A stretch of DNA of 7,372 bases, from assembly GCA_018819665.1 (NCBI GenBank), contig JAHJOY010000072.1, positions 1 through 7,372 on the forward strand, read 5' to 3'. Below are positions 1-5,281 of the stretch, in pieces. A program made the position numbers and the translations under genes. The notes beneath the pieces are model-generated. The model made no database searches. It had not been told where the DNA came from and was given only the letters and a program-made list of their open reading frames with translations. This stretch comes from a bacterium. Lineage in GTDB: Bacteria > Atribacterota > Phoenicimicrobiia > Phoenicimicrobiales > Phoenicimicrobiaceae. Positions within the stretch are counted from its first letter, which is position 1. Each line of letters starts with the position of its first letter.

Positions 1-38
1 CTCTATTTTATCTCTAAAAATTTATTGTCCAGATAATT

Positions 39-1334
39 CTATTCGTCAAATACTCTGATAAATATTGGGTCTATATTTTTCAGATAAGTCTGATAATCAA
101 AGCATTCTTCTATCTCTGATTTTGTTAAATATTGACCTACTTCCGGGTCTCCCAATAAAAGTTCTTTAAATTCGACTTGACCCTGCCAGACCCGCATAGA
201 AATTCCCTGCACTATCCTATAAGCTTCCTCTCGGGAAAGACCTTTTTCGGTAAGGTCTAACATTATCTTTTGAGAAAAGATCAGACCTTTGGTTTTTTCC
301 AAATTTTCTTTCATTCGCTCGGGATACACATTTAAATTAGAAATAATATTAGTAAATTTTTGTAACATATAATCGATTAGAATATTGCTATCGGGAATAA
401 TAATCCGCTCTGCAGAAGAATGAGAAATGTCTCTCTCGTGCCATAGGTTTACATTTTCCAGAGCAGTCATGGCATTAGCTCTAACTACTCGGGAAAGTCC
501 GCAAATTCTCTCACAAATTATAGGATTTCTCTTATGTGGCATGGCTGAAGAACCCTTCTGCCCAGCGGAAAAATTTTCTTCTGCTTCGTAAATTTCAGTC
601 CTCTGTAGCCCCCTTATTTCAGTGGCAAACTTTTCTAAAGAACTGGCAATTACTGCTAAGGTACCTAAATAATAGGCATGTCGGTCCCTTTGAATAATTT
701 GATTAGAAATCTTTGTCGGTTTCAGACTTAATTTTGCACAAACATATTCCTCGATATGGAGGTCAATATGGGCAAAAGTGCCTACTGCCCCCGATATCTT
801 ACCATAACTTATTTCTTCCTGCGCCCTCTTCATCCTTTCCAAATTTCTCTGCATTTCGGAGAACCATAAAGCTATTTTAAACCCAAAAGTTATTGGCTCG
901 GCATGAACACCATGAGTCCTTCCTACCATCATAGTATATTTGTGCTCTAAGGCCTTTTCTTTTAATGCCTTTATCAAATTTTCAATATCTTCTATAATTA
1001 TTTTGGCAGACTGTTTTAACATCAAAGCCAAAGAAGTATCTAATATATCAGAAGAGGTTAATCCTTGATGAAAATAACGGGAATTCTCTCCTAAATTTTC
1101 CCCCACAGCAGTAGTAAAAGCTAGTACATCGTGCCGAGTCACTTTTTCTATTTCCTGAATACGGTCTACAGAATATCTGGCATTTTTTCTGATGTTTTCA
1201 ATAGCTTCTTGGCCTATCTTTCCTAATTCAAATAAAGCTTCACAAACTAAAAGCTCTATTTTTAACCAAGTTTTATATTTATTCTTCTCTTCCCAGATAT
1301 TTTTCATAACCGGGAGGGAATATCTATCAATCAT
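39..1334 (-). CDS. purB: Adenylosuccinate lyase
   Basis: This cytosolic homotetrameric enzyme of the fumarase/aspartase superfamily cleaves fumarate from adenylosuccinate to give AMP, and from SAICAR to give AICAR in the purine pathway. From the ATG at 1334 the protein has 431 residues, the usual length for the Bacillus-type enzyme. Visible motifs are TRHD (66-69, His68), Tyr/His at 87-89 (His89), TSSD (93-96), GRTHGVHAEP (138-147, His141, the catalytic acid region) and the superfamily signature SSAMPHKRNP (262-271) with the catalytic-loop Ser262/Ser263. These positions agree with my memory of the B. subtilis numbering, which supports the start. An in-frame GTG three codons upstream (1343) lies inside the Shine-Dalgarno sequence and is not the likely start. 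The gene is last of the three minus-strand purine genes, 322 bases after purA, and probably has its own promoter. It is intact, with a TAG stop; assignment is near certain. Confidence 0.97.
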   Translation of the reverse strand: MIDRYSLPVMKNIWEEKNKYKTWLKIELLVCEALFELGKIGQEAIENIRKNARYSVDRIQEIEKVTRHDVLAFTTAVGENLGENSRYFHQGLTSSDILDTSLALMLKQSAKIIIEDIENLIKALKEKALEHKYTMMVGRTHGVHAEPITFGFKIALWFSEMQRNLERMKRAQEEISYGKISGAVGTFAHIDLHIEEYVCAKLSLKPTKISNQIIQRDRHAYYLGTLAVIASSLEKFATEIRGLQRTEIYEAEENFSAGQKGSSAMPHKRNPIICERICGLSRVVRANAMTALENVNLWHERDISHSSAERIIIPDSNILIDYMLQKFTNIISNLNVYPERMKENLEKTKGLIFSQKIMLDLTEKGLSREEAYRIVQGISMRVWQGQVEFKELLLGDPEVGQYLTKSEIEECFDYQTYLKNIDPIFIRVFDE

Positions 1335-1340
1335 TATTAT

Positions 1341-1348
1341 CACCTCTT
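1341..1348 (-). promoter_or_regulatory. Ribosome-binding site of purB (decides the start)
   Basis: On the minus strand AAGAGGTG lies 6 bases before the ATG at 1334. The final GTG of this site is itself an in-frame start candidate, but it cannot serve as both the ribosome-binding core and the start, so the ATG is preferred. The resulting 431-residue length and conserved catalytic numbering agree. Confidence 0.8.
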
Positions 1349-1352
1349 AATT

Positions 1353-1380
1353 AATTTACCAATTCACCAATTCACCAATT
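1353..1380. repeat. Octamer tandem array, (AATTCACC) x 3.5
   Basis: Three head-to-tail 8-bp units (AATTTACC, AATTCACC, AATTCACC) plus a trailing AATT, exactly in phase. On the minus strand this is repeated AATTGGTG lying just upstream of the purB ribosome-binding site and probably inside the purB leader. Each unit supplies a GGTG or GGTA like the GGTG of the real site. The array is probably a slippage-prone microsatellite; no function is known to me. Confidence 0.9.
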
Positions 1381-1385
1381 AAATT

Positions 1386-1413
1386 AGTATTAATACAAGT
1401 TTTCAGTTGTCAG
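1386..1413 (-). promoter_or_regulatory. Possible purB promoter
   Basis: On the minus strand CTGACA (1413-1408, 5 of 6 matches to the -35 consensus) is followed after 16 bases by AATACT (1391-1386, 4 of 6 to the -10). Transcription would begin near 1379 and give a leader of about 45 bases holding the octamer array. The region is very AT-rich, so chance matches are expected. The 322-base gap after purA makes some promoter here plausible. Confidence 0.35.
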
Positions 1414-1430
1414 TTTATTAAGATTTCTGT

Positions 1431-1467
1431 CATTGCGAGCTCTGATTTATCAGAGCGTGGCAATCTC
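1431..1467. repeat. CATTGCGAG-type palindromic repeat
   Basis: A core palindrome with 8-bp arms, GCTCTGAT / ATCAGAGC around TT (1439-1456), is nested in an outer pairing ATTGC (1432-1436) with GCAAT (1460-1464). The outer edges CATTGCGAG and GCAATCTC match a short interspersed repeat seen in many unrelated bacterial genomes (recalled, not searched). It lacks the GTAG foot of the other hairpins here, but the GAT-TT-ATC centre is the same as in the REP-like element at 1552. Confidence 0.7.
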
Positions 1468-1478
1468 TTTATTAAATT

Positions 1479-1526
1479 AAAACTTAAAACTAAAAGGGGG
1501 AAACTATAATTCAAAACTCAAAACTT
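1479..1526. repeat. Imperfect heptamer array, AAAACTN
   Basis: AAAACTT and AAAACTA are adjacent (1479-1492), and AAAACTC and AAAACTT are adjacent (1513-1526). About 20 bases between them include a GGGGG run and a related GAAACTA. It looks like an eroded heptamer array in the purA-purB gap, less regular than those at 3162 and 6981. Confidence 0.55.
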
Positions 1527-1551
1527 TTTTGTATAAACTATTGCTTTTAAT

Positions 1552-1608
1552 GTAGGGGTCGGATTTATCCGACCCGAATTTTGCGGGCTTGATAAATCAA
1601 GCCCCTAC
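1552..1608. repeat. REPIN-like pair of inverted GTAG-footed hairpins (copy A)
   Basis: The left hairpin is GTAG (1552-1555) followed by 9-bp arms GGGTCGGAT / ATCCGACCC around TT (1556-1575). A 9-base spacer follows, then the right hairpin with 9-bp arms GGGCTTGAT / ATCAAGCCC around AA (1585-1604) and CTAC (1605-1608). The GTAG feet thus face outward on opposite strands, the layout of REPINs (paired REP sequences). The same pair of stem types, in the opposite orientation, recurs at 7225-7283. No U-tract follows on either side, so it is not a standard terminator, although it may stabilise the 3' end of purA mRNA. Confidence 0.8.
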
Positions 1609-1656
1609 ACTAAACCTGATCAACCTGTCTGCCAGTCAATTTAACATTTATTCTGT

Positions 1657-2952
1657 TTATTTAAATATTTTTTCTCGAATAATAGTTTGACTTCTTTCGG
1701 GACCTACAGATACTATAACTACTTTGGTTTTTACCAATTCTTCTATTCGGTTAATATAATCCTTTAATTGCTGGGGAAGGTCTCCGTATTCAGTTATCTG
1801 AGAAATATCTCCTTTCCATCCTTCCATCTCTTCATATACCGGGATACAGTTCTGTAAGATCTCTAAATTAACTGGGAACTCTTTTATTATTTCTTCATTA
1901 TACTTATAAGAAGTGCATATTTTGATCTTGTCAAAATCGCTTAGGACATCTATCTTGGTTAGAACCATGTTATTCATCCCATTAATTCTGACTGCGTAGT
2001 TTACTAATACCGCATCGAACCAACCACATCTTCGAGGCCTTCCGGTAGTTGCTCCAAATTCTCCCCCTTTTTGACGGGTATATTCTTCCAATTCCCCTTG
2101 CATTTCCGTGGGGAAAGGACCTCTCCCCACTCGGGTAGTATAGGCTTTGGTTATTCCCATAACTCTGTCTATCTTAGTAGGACCTACGCCTGTTCCTATG
2201 CAGGCCCCGCCGGCAATAGGATTAGAAGATGTCACATAAGGGTAGGTTCCGTGGTCAACATCTAAAAGCGTTCCTTGTGCACCTTCAAATAATATTTTTT
2301 TATTTTCATTAATTGCCTGATTTAAGTATAGGGAAACATCTGTCACGTATTTTTTTAACAATTGACCATATTCCTTATATTTTTTTAAAATGTCCTTCTT
2401 TTCCTGATTAGATATTTTAAGCCCATATAATTTTTCAAAAATAGTATCCTTTTCGGTTAGATTATTCTCTAATTTTTTTGATAAAAACTTTTCATCGATC
2501 AAATCAATCATTCTTATCCCGGTGCGGGCAATTTTATCTGCATAAGCTGGACCAATACCTCTTTTGGTTGTACCTATTTTATCTTTCCCTCTTTTCATTT
2601 CTTTTATCTCATCCAAGGTTTTATGATAAGGTAAGACAACATGGGCTTTAAAATCTATCAATAAATTGTCATCGATTTCTATGTTTTTTTTCTTTAAATT
2701 TTCTATTTCCTGCAATAAAGCTTCCGGATCTATCACCACTCCGTTACCGATAAGACATTTTACCCCTTTATGCAAGATACCAGAAGGTATAAGGTGAAAG
2801 ATAAATTGTTTATCTCCCTTTACTACCGTATGACCCGCATTACAACCCCCTTGATATCTAACAATAATGTCTGCTTCCTCGGAAAGCAAATCAGTTATTT
2901 TACCTTTTCCTTCGTCTCCCCATTGAGACCCAACTACTACTAATGTTGACAT
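1657..2952 (-). CDS. purA: Adenylosuccinate synthetase
   Basis: This cytosolic homodimer catalyses the first committed step to AMP: IMP + aspartate + GTP give adenylosuccinate + GDP + phosphate. Its 431 residues match the bacterial norm. The N-terminus has the signature QWGDEGKGK (10-18) with catalytic Asp13, followed by NAGHTVV with His41. GTTKRGIGP (127-135) leading to Tyr137/Lys140 is the second family signature. GAQG (224-227), TGRPRRCGW (303-311, IMP/aspartate loop), TKID (332-335, guanine recognition) and SVGPER (415-420) complete the GTP and IMP sites. The ATG at 2952 is at the conserved family start, with a modest AGG 8 bases upstream. It lies 244 bases after guaA and has its own convincing promoter. 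Using GTP to make AMP couples it logically to guaA. No defect is seen. Confidence 0.98.
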   Translation of the reverse strand: MSTLVVVGSQWGDEGKGKITDLLSEEADIIVRYQGGCNAGHTVVKGDKQFIFHLIPSGILHKGVKCLIGNGVVIDPEALLQEIENLKKKNIEIDDNLLIDFKAHVVLPYHKTLDEIKEMKRGKDKIGTTKRGIGPAYADKIARTGIRMIDLIDEKFLSKKLENNLTEKDTIFEKLYGLKISNQEKKDILKKYKEYGQLLKKYVTDVSLYLNQAINENKKILFEGAQGTLLDVDHGTYPYVTSSNPIAGGACIGTGVGPTKIDRVMGITKAYTTRVGRGPFPTEMQGELEEYTRQKGGEFGATTGRPRRCGWFDAVLVNYAVRINGMNNMVLTKIDVLSDFDKIKICTSYKYNEEIIKEFPVNLEILQNCIPVYEEMEGWKGDISQITEYGDLPQQLKDYINRIEELVKTKVVIVSVGPERSQTIIREKIFK

Positions 2953-3006
2953 AAAAATTACCTACTCTTTCGATATTTTAGTCATATTTTTTCTTTTATT
3001 TTCTTT

Positions 3007-3035
3007 ACTATAACTATACTCGATAGATATGTAAA
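3007..3035 (-). promoter_or_regulatory. purA promoter (sigma-70 type)
   Basis: On the minus strand TTTACA (3035-3030) and TATAGT (3012-3007) are each 5 of 6 matches to consensus and are separated by exactly 17 bases. Transcription should start near 3000, leaving a leader of about 48 bases. An overlapping TTGACC lies further upstream, but its 19-base spacing to the same -10 is worse. This argues that purA is not only read through from guaA. Confidence 0.6.
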
Positions 3036-3072
3036 TTGGTCAATTGAGACAGGAAGGCATCTGTCCAACAAA

Positions 3073-3097
3073 GGGCAGACACAAGGTCTGCCCCTAC
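3073..3097 (-). repeat. Single REP-like hairpin with GTAG foot
   Basis: Arms GGGCAGAC (3073-3080) and GTCTGCCC (3086-3093) pair over the loop ACAAG, and CTAC (3094-3097) follows, so the GTAG foot is on the minus strand. The stem differs from those at 1552-1608 but the GTAG-GGG base is the same. It lies between the purA promoter and the end of guaA, upstream of the purA -35. I found no partner hairpin of the same family nearby. Confidence 0.75.
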
Positions 3098-3161
3098 GAC
3101 TTTTTCAATAATGGCTAATTTATTTTGAATTTATTCCCTGTATTTTTCTTTTTCTTTCTTG

Positions 3162-3192
3162 ACTCGATACTCGATACTATATACTCGATACT
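3162..3192. repeat. Heptamer tandem array, ACTCGAT x 4.4
   Basis: Units begin at 3162, 3169, 3176 and 3183 in strict 7-bp phase: ACTCGAT, ACTCGAT, the degenerate ACTATAT, ACTCGAT, then ACT. The array ends four bases short of the guaA stop codon (3197-3199), i.e. it begins immediately 3' of guaA. A similar heptamer array of different sequence lies immediately 3' of fhs. Confidence 0.9.
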
Positions 3193-3196
3193 GTTT

Positions 3197-4747
3197 TCAT
3201 TCCCATTCAATCGTTGCTGGTGGTTTTGAACTAATATCATAAACCACCCGGTTAATGCCTTTAACTTCATTAATAATTCTATTAGATATCTCTCCTAATA
3301 TCTTATATGGTATTTTAACCCAATCAGCAGTCATTCCATCACTACTGGTTACAATCCTTAAGGTAAGGGCAAAATCATAGGTTCGACTATCTCCCATTAC
3401 CCCTACTGTCTTTATGGGAAGTAAGATGCCAAAAGATTGCCATACCTTTTTATAGAGACCGTTCTTTTTTATTTCTTGTTTAATTATTTCGTCTGCTTCT
3501 CTTAAAATATCTAATCTTTCCTTCTCTACTGGACCAATTATCCTGATAGATAACCCCGGCCCAGGGAAAGGTTGTCTCCAGATTACCTCTTCAGGAAACT
3601 TTAGCTTTTTCGCTACTTTTCTCACTTCATCCTTAAACAGATATTTTAAAGGCTCCAGGACTTTAAGTTTCATTTCCTCAGGCAATCCACCTACATTATG
3701 ATGAGACTTAATCTTTGAAGAAGGACCTTCTAAGGAAATACTCTCTATTACATCGGGATAGAGAGTCCCTTGTAATAAATATTCTACCTTACCGATGTCC
3801 TTTGCCTTCTCCTCAAATACTCGGATAAATTCTTCCCCAACGACTTTTCTCTTTGTCTCGGGATCACTTACGCCTTTCAATCTCTTCAAAAATCTCTCAG
3901 AGGCATCAACATAGATTAAATCTATTTTAAAATTTTCTTTAAATCTTTTTTGTACTTCTTCTGCTTCTCCCTTTCTTAATAGGCCATTATTAATGAAAAT
4001 ACAATATAGCTGATTGCCAATAGCCTTGTGGGTTAATACTGCTGCCACCAATGAATCTATCCCTCCACTTACGCCAGCTACTACCATACCTTTGCCTACT
4101 TTTTCTTTAATCTCCTTTACAGATTGCTGGATAAAAGATTGTAGATTCCAACTAAGCTTGCCTTGGCATATCTTATAAAGAAAGTTTTTAAATATCTCTT
4201 TCCCTAAAGGCGTATGAGTGACTTCAGGGTGAAATTGGATTCCATAAATCTTCTTTTCTCTATTTACCATGGCGGCAACTTTGGTATTTTCACTTTGAGC
4301 AATAACTTCAAAATTTGGAGGAATATTTTCTATTAAATCCTGGTGGCTCATCCAACAAGTAGTATTGGCAGGAATCCCATAAAAAATATCTTCTCGATTA
4401 TCCAAAACAACATTAATCCTGCCATATTCTGCCTGAGATGTTTTTACCACTTTCCCTCCTGAAAATTGGGCAATTAGCTGAGCGCCATAACAAATTCCTA
4501 ATATAGGTATACCTAATTCAAATATTTTTTTATTGCACACCGGTGCTTGCTCTTCATATACGCTTGCTGGTCCCCCAGAGAGGATAATCCCTTTAGGTGG
4601 CTCCTTTCGTATTCTTTCCAAATTAACAGAATAAGGAAGTATTTCAGAATAAACCTTTGCTTCTCTTATTCGCCTGGCAATTAATTGGGTATATTGTGAG
4701 CCAAAATCTAAAATTGCAATCCATTCTTTCTTTTTTTCTCTATTCAA
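3197..4747 (-). CDS. guaA: GMP synthase (glutamine-hydrolysing)
   Basis: The enzyme converts XMP + glutamine + ATP to GMP, AMP, diphosphate and glutamate in the cytosol. Its 516 residues fit the single-chain bacterial enzyme. Residues about 10-195 form the class I glutamine amidotransferase domain: LDFGSQYTQLI (13-23), nucleophile Cys86 in GICYGAQ (84-90), and His173/Glu175 in QFHPEV. Residues about 205-400 form the ATP pyrophosphatase domain with P-loop SGGIDS (227-232), QGTLYPDVIES (326-336) and KSHHNVGG (347-354). The C-terminal dimerisation and XMP domain has RQPFPGPGL (391-399), GDSRTYD (452-458) and the family-typical end KPPATIEWE. The start is TTG at 4747, since no ATG lies nearby and GGAGGG is well placed. 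The P-loop carries Leu233 where many members have Ser; this is probably neutral. It is the first of the three purine genes and is divergent from fhs. Confidence 0.98.
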   Translation of the reverse strand: MNREKKKEWIAILDFGSQYTQLIARRIREAKVYSEILPYSVNLERIRKEPPKGIILSGGPASVYEEQAPVCNKKIFELGIPILGICYGAQLIAQFSGGKVVKTSQAEYGRINVVLDNREDIFYGIPANTTCWMSHQDLIENIPPNFEVIAQSENTKVAAMVNREKKIYGIQFHPEVTHTPLGKEIFKNFLYKICQGKLSWNLQSFIQQSVKEIKEKVGKGMVVAGVSGGIDSLVAAVLTHKAIGNQLYCIFINNGLLRKGEAEEVQKRFKENFKIDLIYVDASERFLKRLKGVSDPETKRKVVGEEFIRVFEEKAKDIGKVEYLLQGTLYPDVIESISLEGPSSKIKSHHNVGGLPEEMKLKVLEPLKYLFKDEVRKVAKKLKFPEEVIWRQPFPGPGLSIRIIGPVEKERLDILREADEIIKQEIKKNGLYKKVWQSFGILLPIKTVGVMGDSRTYDFALTLRIVTSSDGMTADWVKIPYKILGEISNRIINEVKGINRVVYDISSKPPATIEWE

Positions 4748-4753
4748 ATAAAA

Positions 4754-4759
4754 CCCTCC
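4754..4759 (-). promoter_or_regulatory. Strong ribosome-binding site for the TTG start of guaA
   Basis: On the minus strand GGAGGG sits 6 bases before TTG (4747-4745). No ATG or GTG gives a sensible N-terminus, and the conserved region begins by residue 9-10, so the TTG is well supported. The strong site may offset the weaker start codon. Confidence 0.8.
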
Positions 4760-4838
4760 AGTTTTTATTTTTTACTTTTCAAGATATATACTATAAAATT
4801 TTAACAATTCACTTCTTAGCAATTCATTCATAATAATA

Positions 4839-4847
4839 ATTATAACA
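4839..4847 (-). promoter_or_regulatory. guaA promoter, extended -10 type
   Basis: The minus strand carries TGTTATAAT (4847-4839), a perfect extended -10 element (TGn plus TATAAT). The -35 region is poor, as is usual for such promoters. The start would be near 4832, giving a leader of roughly 85 bases before the TTG. I see no purine riboswitch or clear operator in that leader. The AT-rich context lowers certainty. Confidence 0.45.
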
Positions 4848-4913
4848 TATCTTTAATTAGTAACCACAATAATTAAAAATTTATAAAATATTTTTTCAAA
4901 AAAAAAGGGTTTT

Positions 4914-4943
4914 TTAAATTTATGTAGTATAAAGTAATATAAT
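4914..4943 (+). promoter_or_regulatory. Possible fhs promoter upstream of the riboswitch
   Basis: A consensus TATAAT (4938-4943) has a weak TTAAAT (4914-4919, 3 of 6) 18 bases upstream. Transcription from about 4950 would include the whole glycine riboswitch leader starting at 5005. A second candidate, GATACT at 4966-4971, has an equally weak -35. Matches arise easily in this AT-rich stretch, so only the approximate location, between 4861 and 5000, is likely to be right. Confidence 0.35.
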
Positions 4944-5004
4944 TAGAAATACTCTTGAATTTTAGGATACTATATAAAAAATTCTCCCAATTAAATATAA
5001 CAAT

Positions 5005-5202
5005 CTGTATGAAGGTAGGGGGAGAGGTCTTTTCTTTTATAGAAAAGGAGCCGAAGGGGCACGATGTATGATACATTTAAACTCTCAGGCAAAAGGACCC
5101 TTACTGGACAGAACTCTGGAAAGTTTTTTAGTAAACACCGAAGGGGTAATTTTTCGTTATCTATTTATAATGAAAAAAATCTCTCAGGTAAAAAGACAGA
5201 GT
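5005..5202 (+). ncRNA. Tandem glycine riboswitch (gcvT-type, two aptamers)
   Basis: This cis-acting mRNA leader binds glycine. Aptamer 1 spans about 5015-5104: P1 pairs GTAGGG (5015-5020) with CCCTTAC (5098-5104, one bulge), and an inner helix pairs GAGAG (5022-5026) with CTCTC (5082-5086). It has the conserved core GCCGAAGGGGC (5050-5060) and CTCTCAGGCAAAAGGAC. Aptamer 2 spans 5113-5202: P1 pairs ACTCTG (5113-5118) with CAGAGT (5197-5202), with the core CACCGAAGGGG (5136-5146) and CTCTCAGGTAAAAAGAC. Its inner helix, GAAAG (5119-5123) with CTCTC (5181-5185), has one A-C mismatch. The leader CTGT (5005-5008) can pair with the linker ACAG (5108-5111), as in the leader-linker kink-turn of known tandem glycine riboswitches. 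It lies directly 5' of fhs. Confidence 0.95.
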
Positions 5203-5247
5203 AAGAATAATCTCTAAATATTCTTTTTCCGTCTTTTTTTATTTTTA
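5190..5247 (+). terminator. Intrinsic terminator serving as the riboswitch expression platform
   Basis: AAAAAGAC (5190-5197) pairs with GTCTTTTT (5231-5238), and AAGAATA (5203-5209) pairs with TATTCTT (5219-5225), over a 9-base loop. The 5x5 internal region between them allows G-C, A-T and G-T pairs, and a T-rich tract follows to 5246. The 5' arm uses the same bases as the 3' strand of aptamer 2 P1 (5197-5202). The two structures exclude each other, which predicts transcription into fhs when glycine is bound. Confidence 0.8.
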
Positions 5248-5281
5248 ACTAAAATAGTAAAAAAACTAAGGAGGCACCAAA

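Noticed and set aside
1335..1343. An in-frame GTG at 1343 that would extend PurB by three residues
   Set aside because: It is part of the Shine-Dalgarno sequence AAGAGGTG. The ATG at 1334 has correct spacing and gives the family length and numbering.
1552..1608. Paired hairpins read as an intrinsic terminator for purA
   Set aside because: The stems are strong but neither strand has a following T-tract. The outward GTAG feet and the second copy at 7225 fit a repeat element better.
2071..2265. A 64-codon plus-strand open frame inside purA
   Set aside because: It lies wholly antisense to a highly conserved part of PurA and has no recognisable protein features.
39..4747. guaA-purA-purB as one operon
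   Set aside because: The gaps are 244 and 322 bases, repeat-filled, with a near-consensus promoter before purA and a possible one before purB. Partial readthrough remains possible.
4748..4838. Purine (guanine) riboswitch in the guaA leader
   Set aside because: The conserved three-way junction sequences of purine riboswitches are absent and the leader is too AT-rich to form the required helices.
4873..5076. A 67-codon minus-strand open frame in the divergent region
   Set aside because: It is antisense to the first glycine aptamer, its composition follows the AT-rich spacer, and it resembles no protein I know.
5005..5250. THF or ZTP (pfl) riboswitch before fhs, which would be natural for a folate gene
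   Set aside because: The conserved core elements are those of glycine aptamers, present twice, and I see none of the THF or ZTP motif cores.
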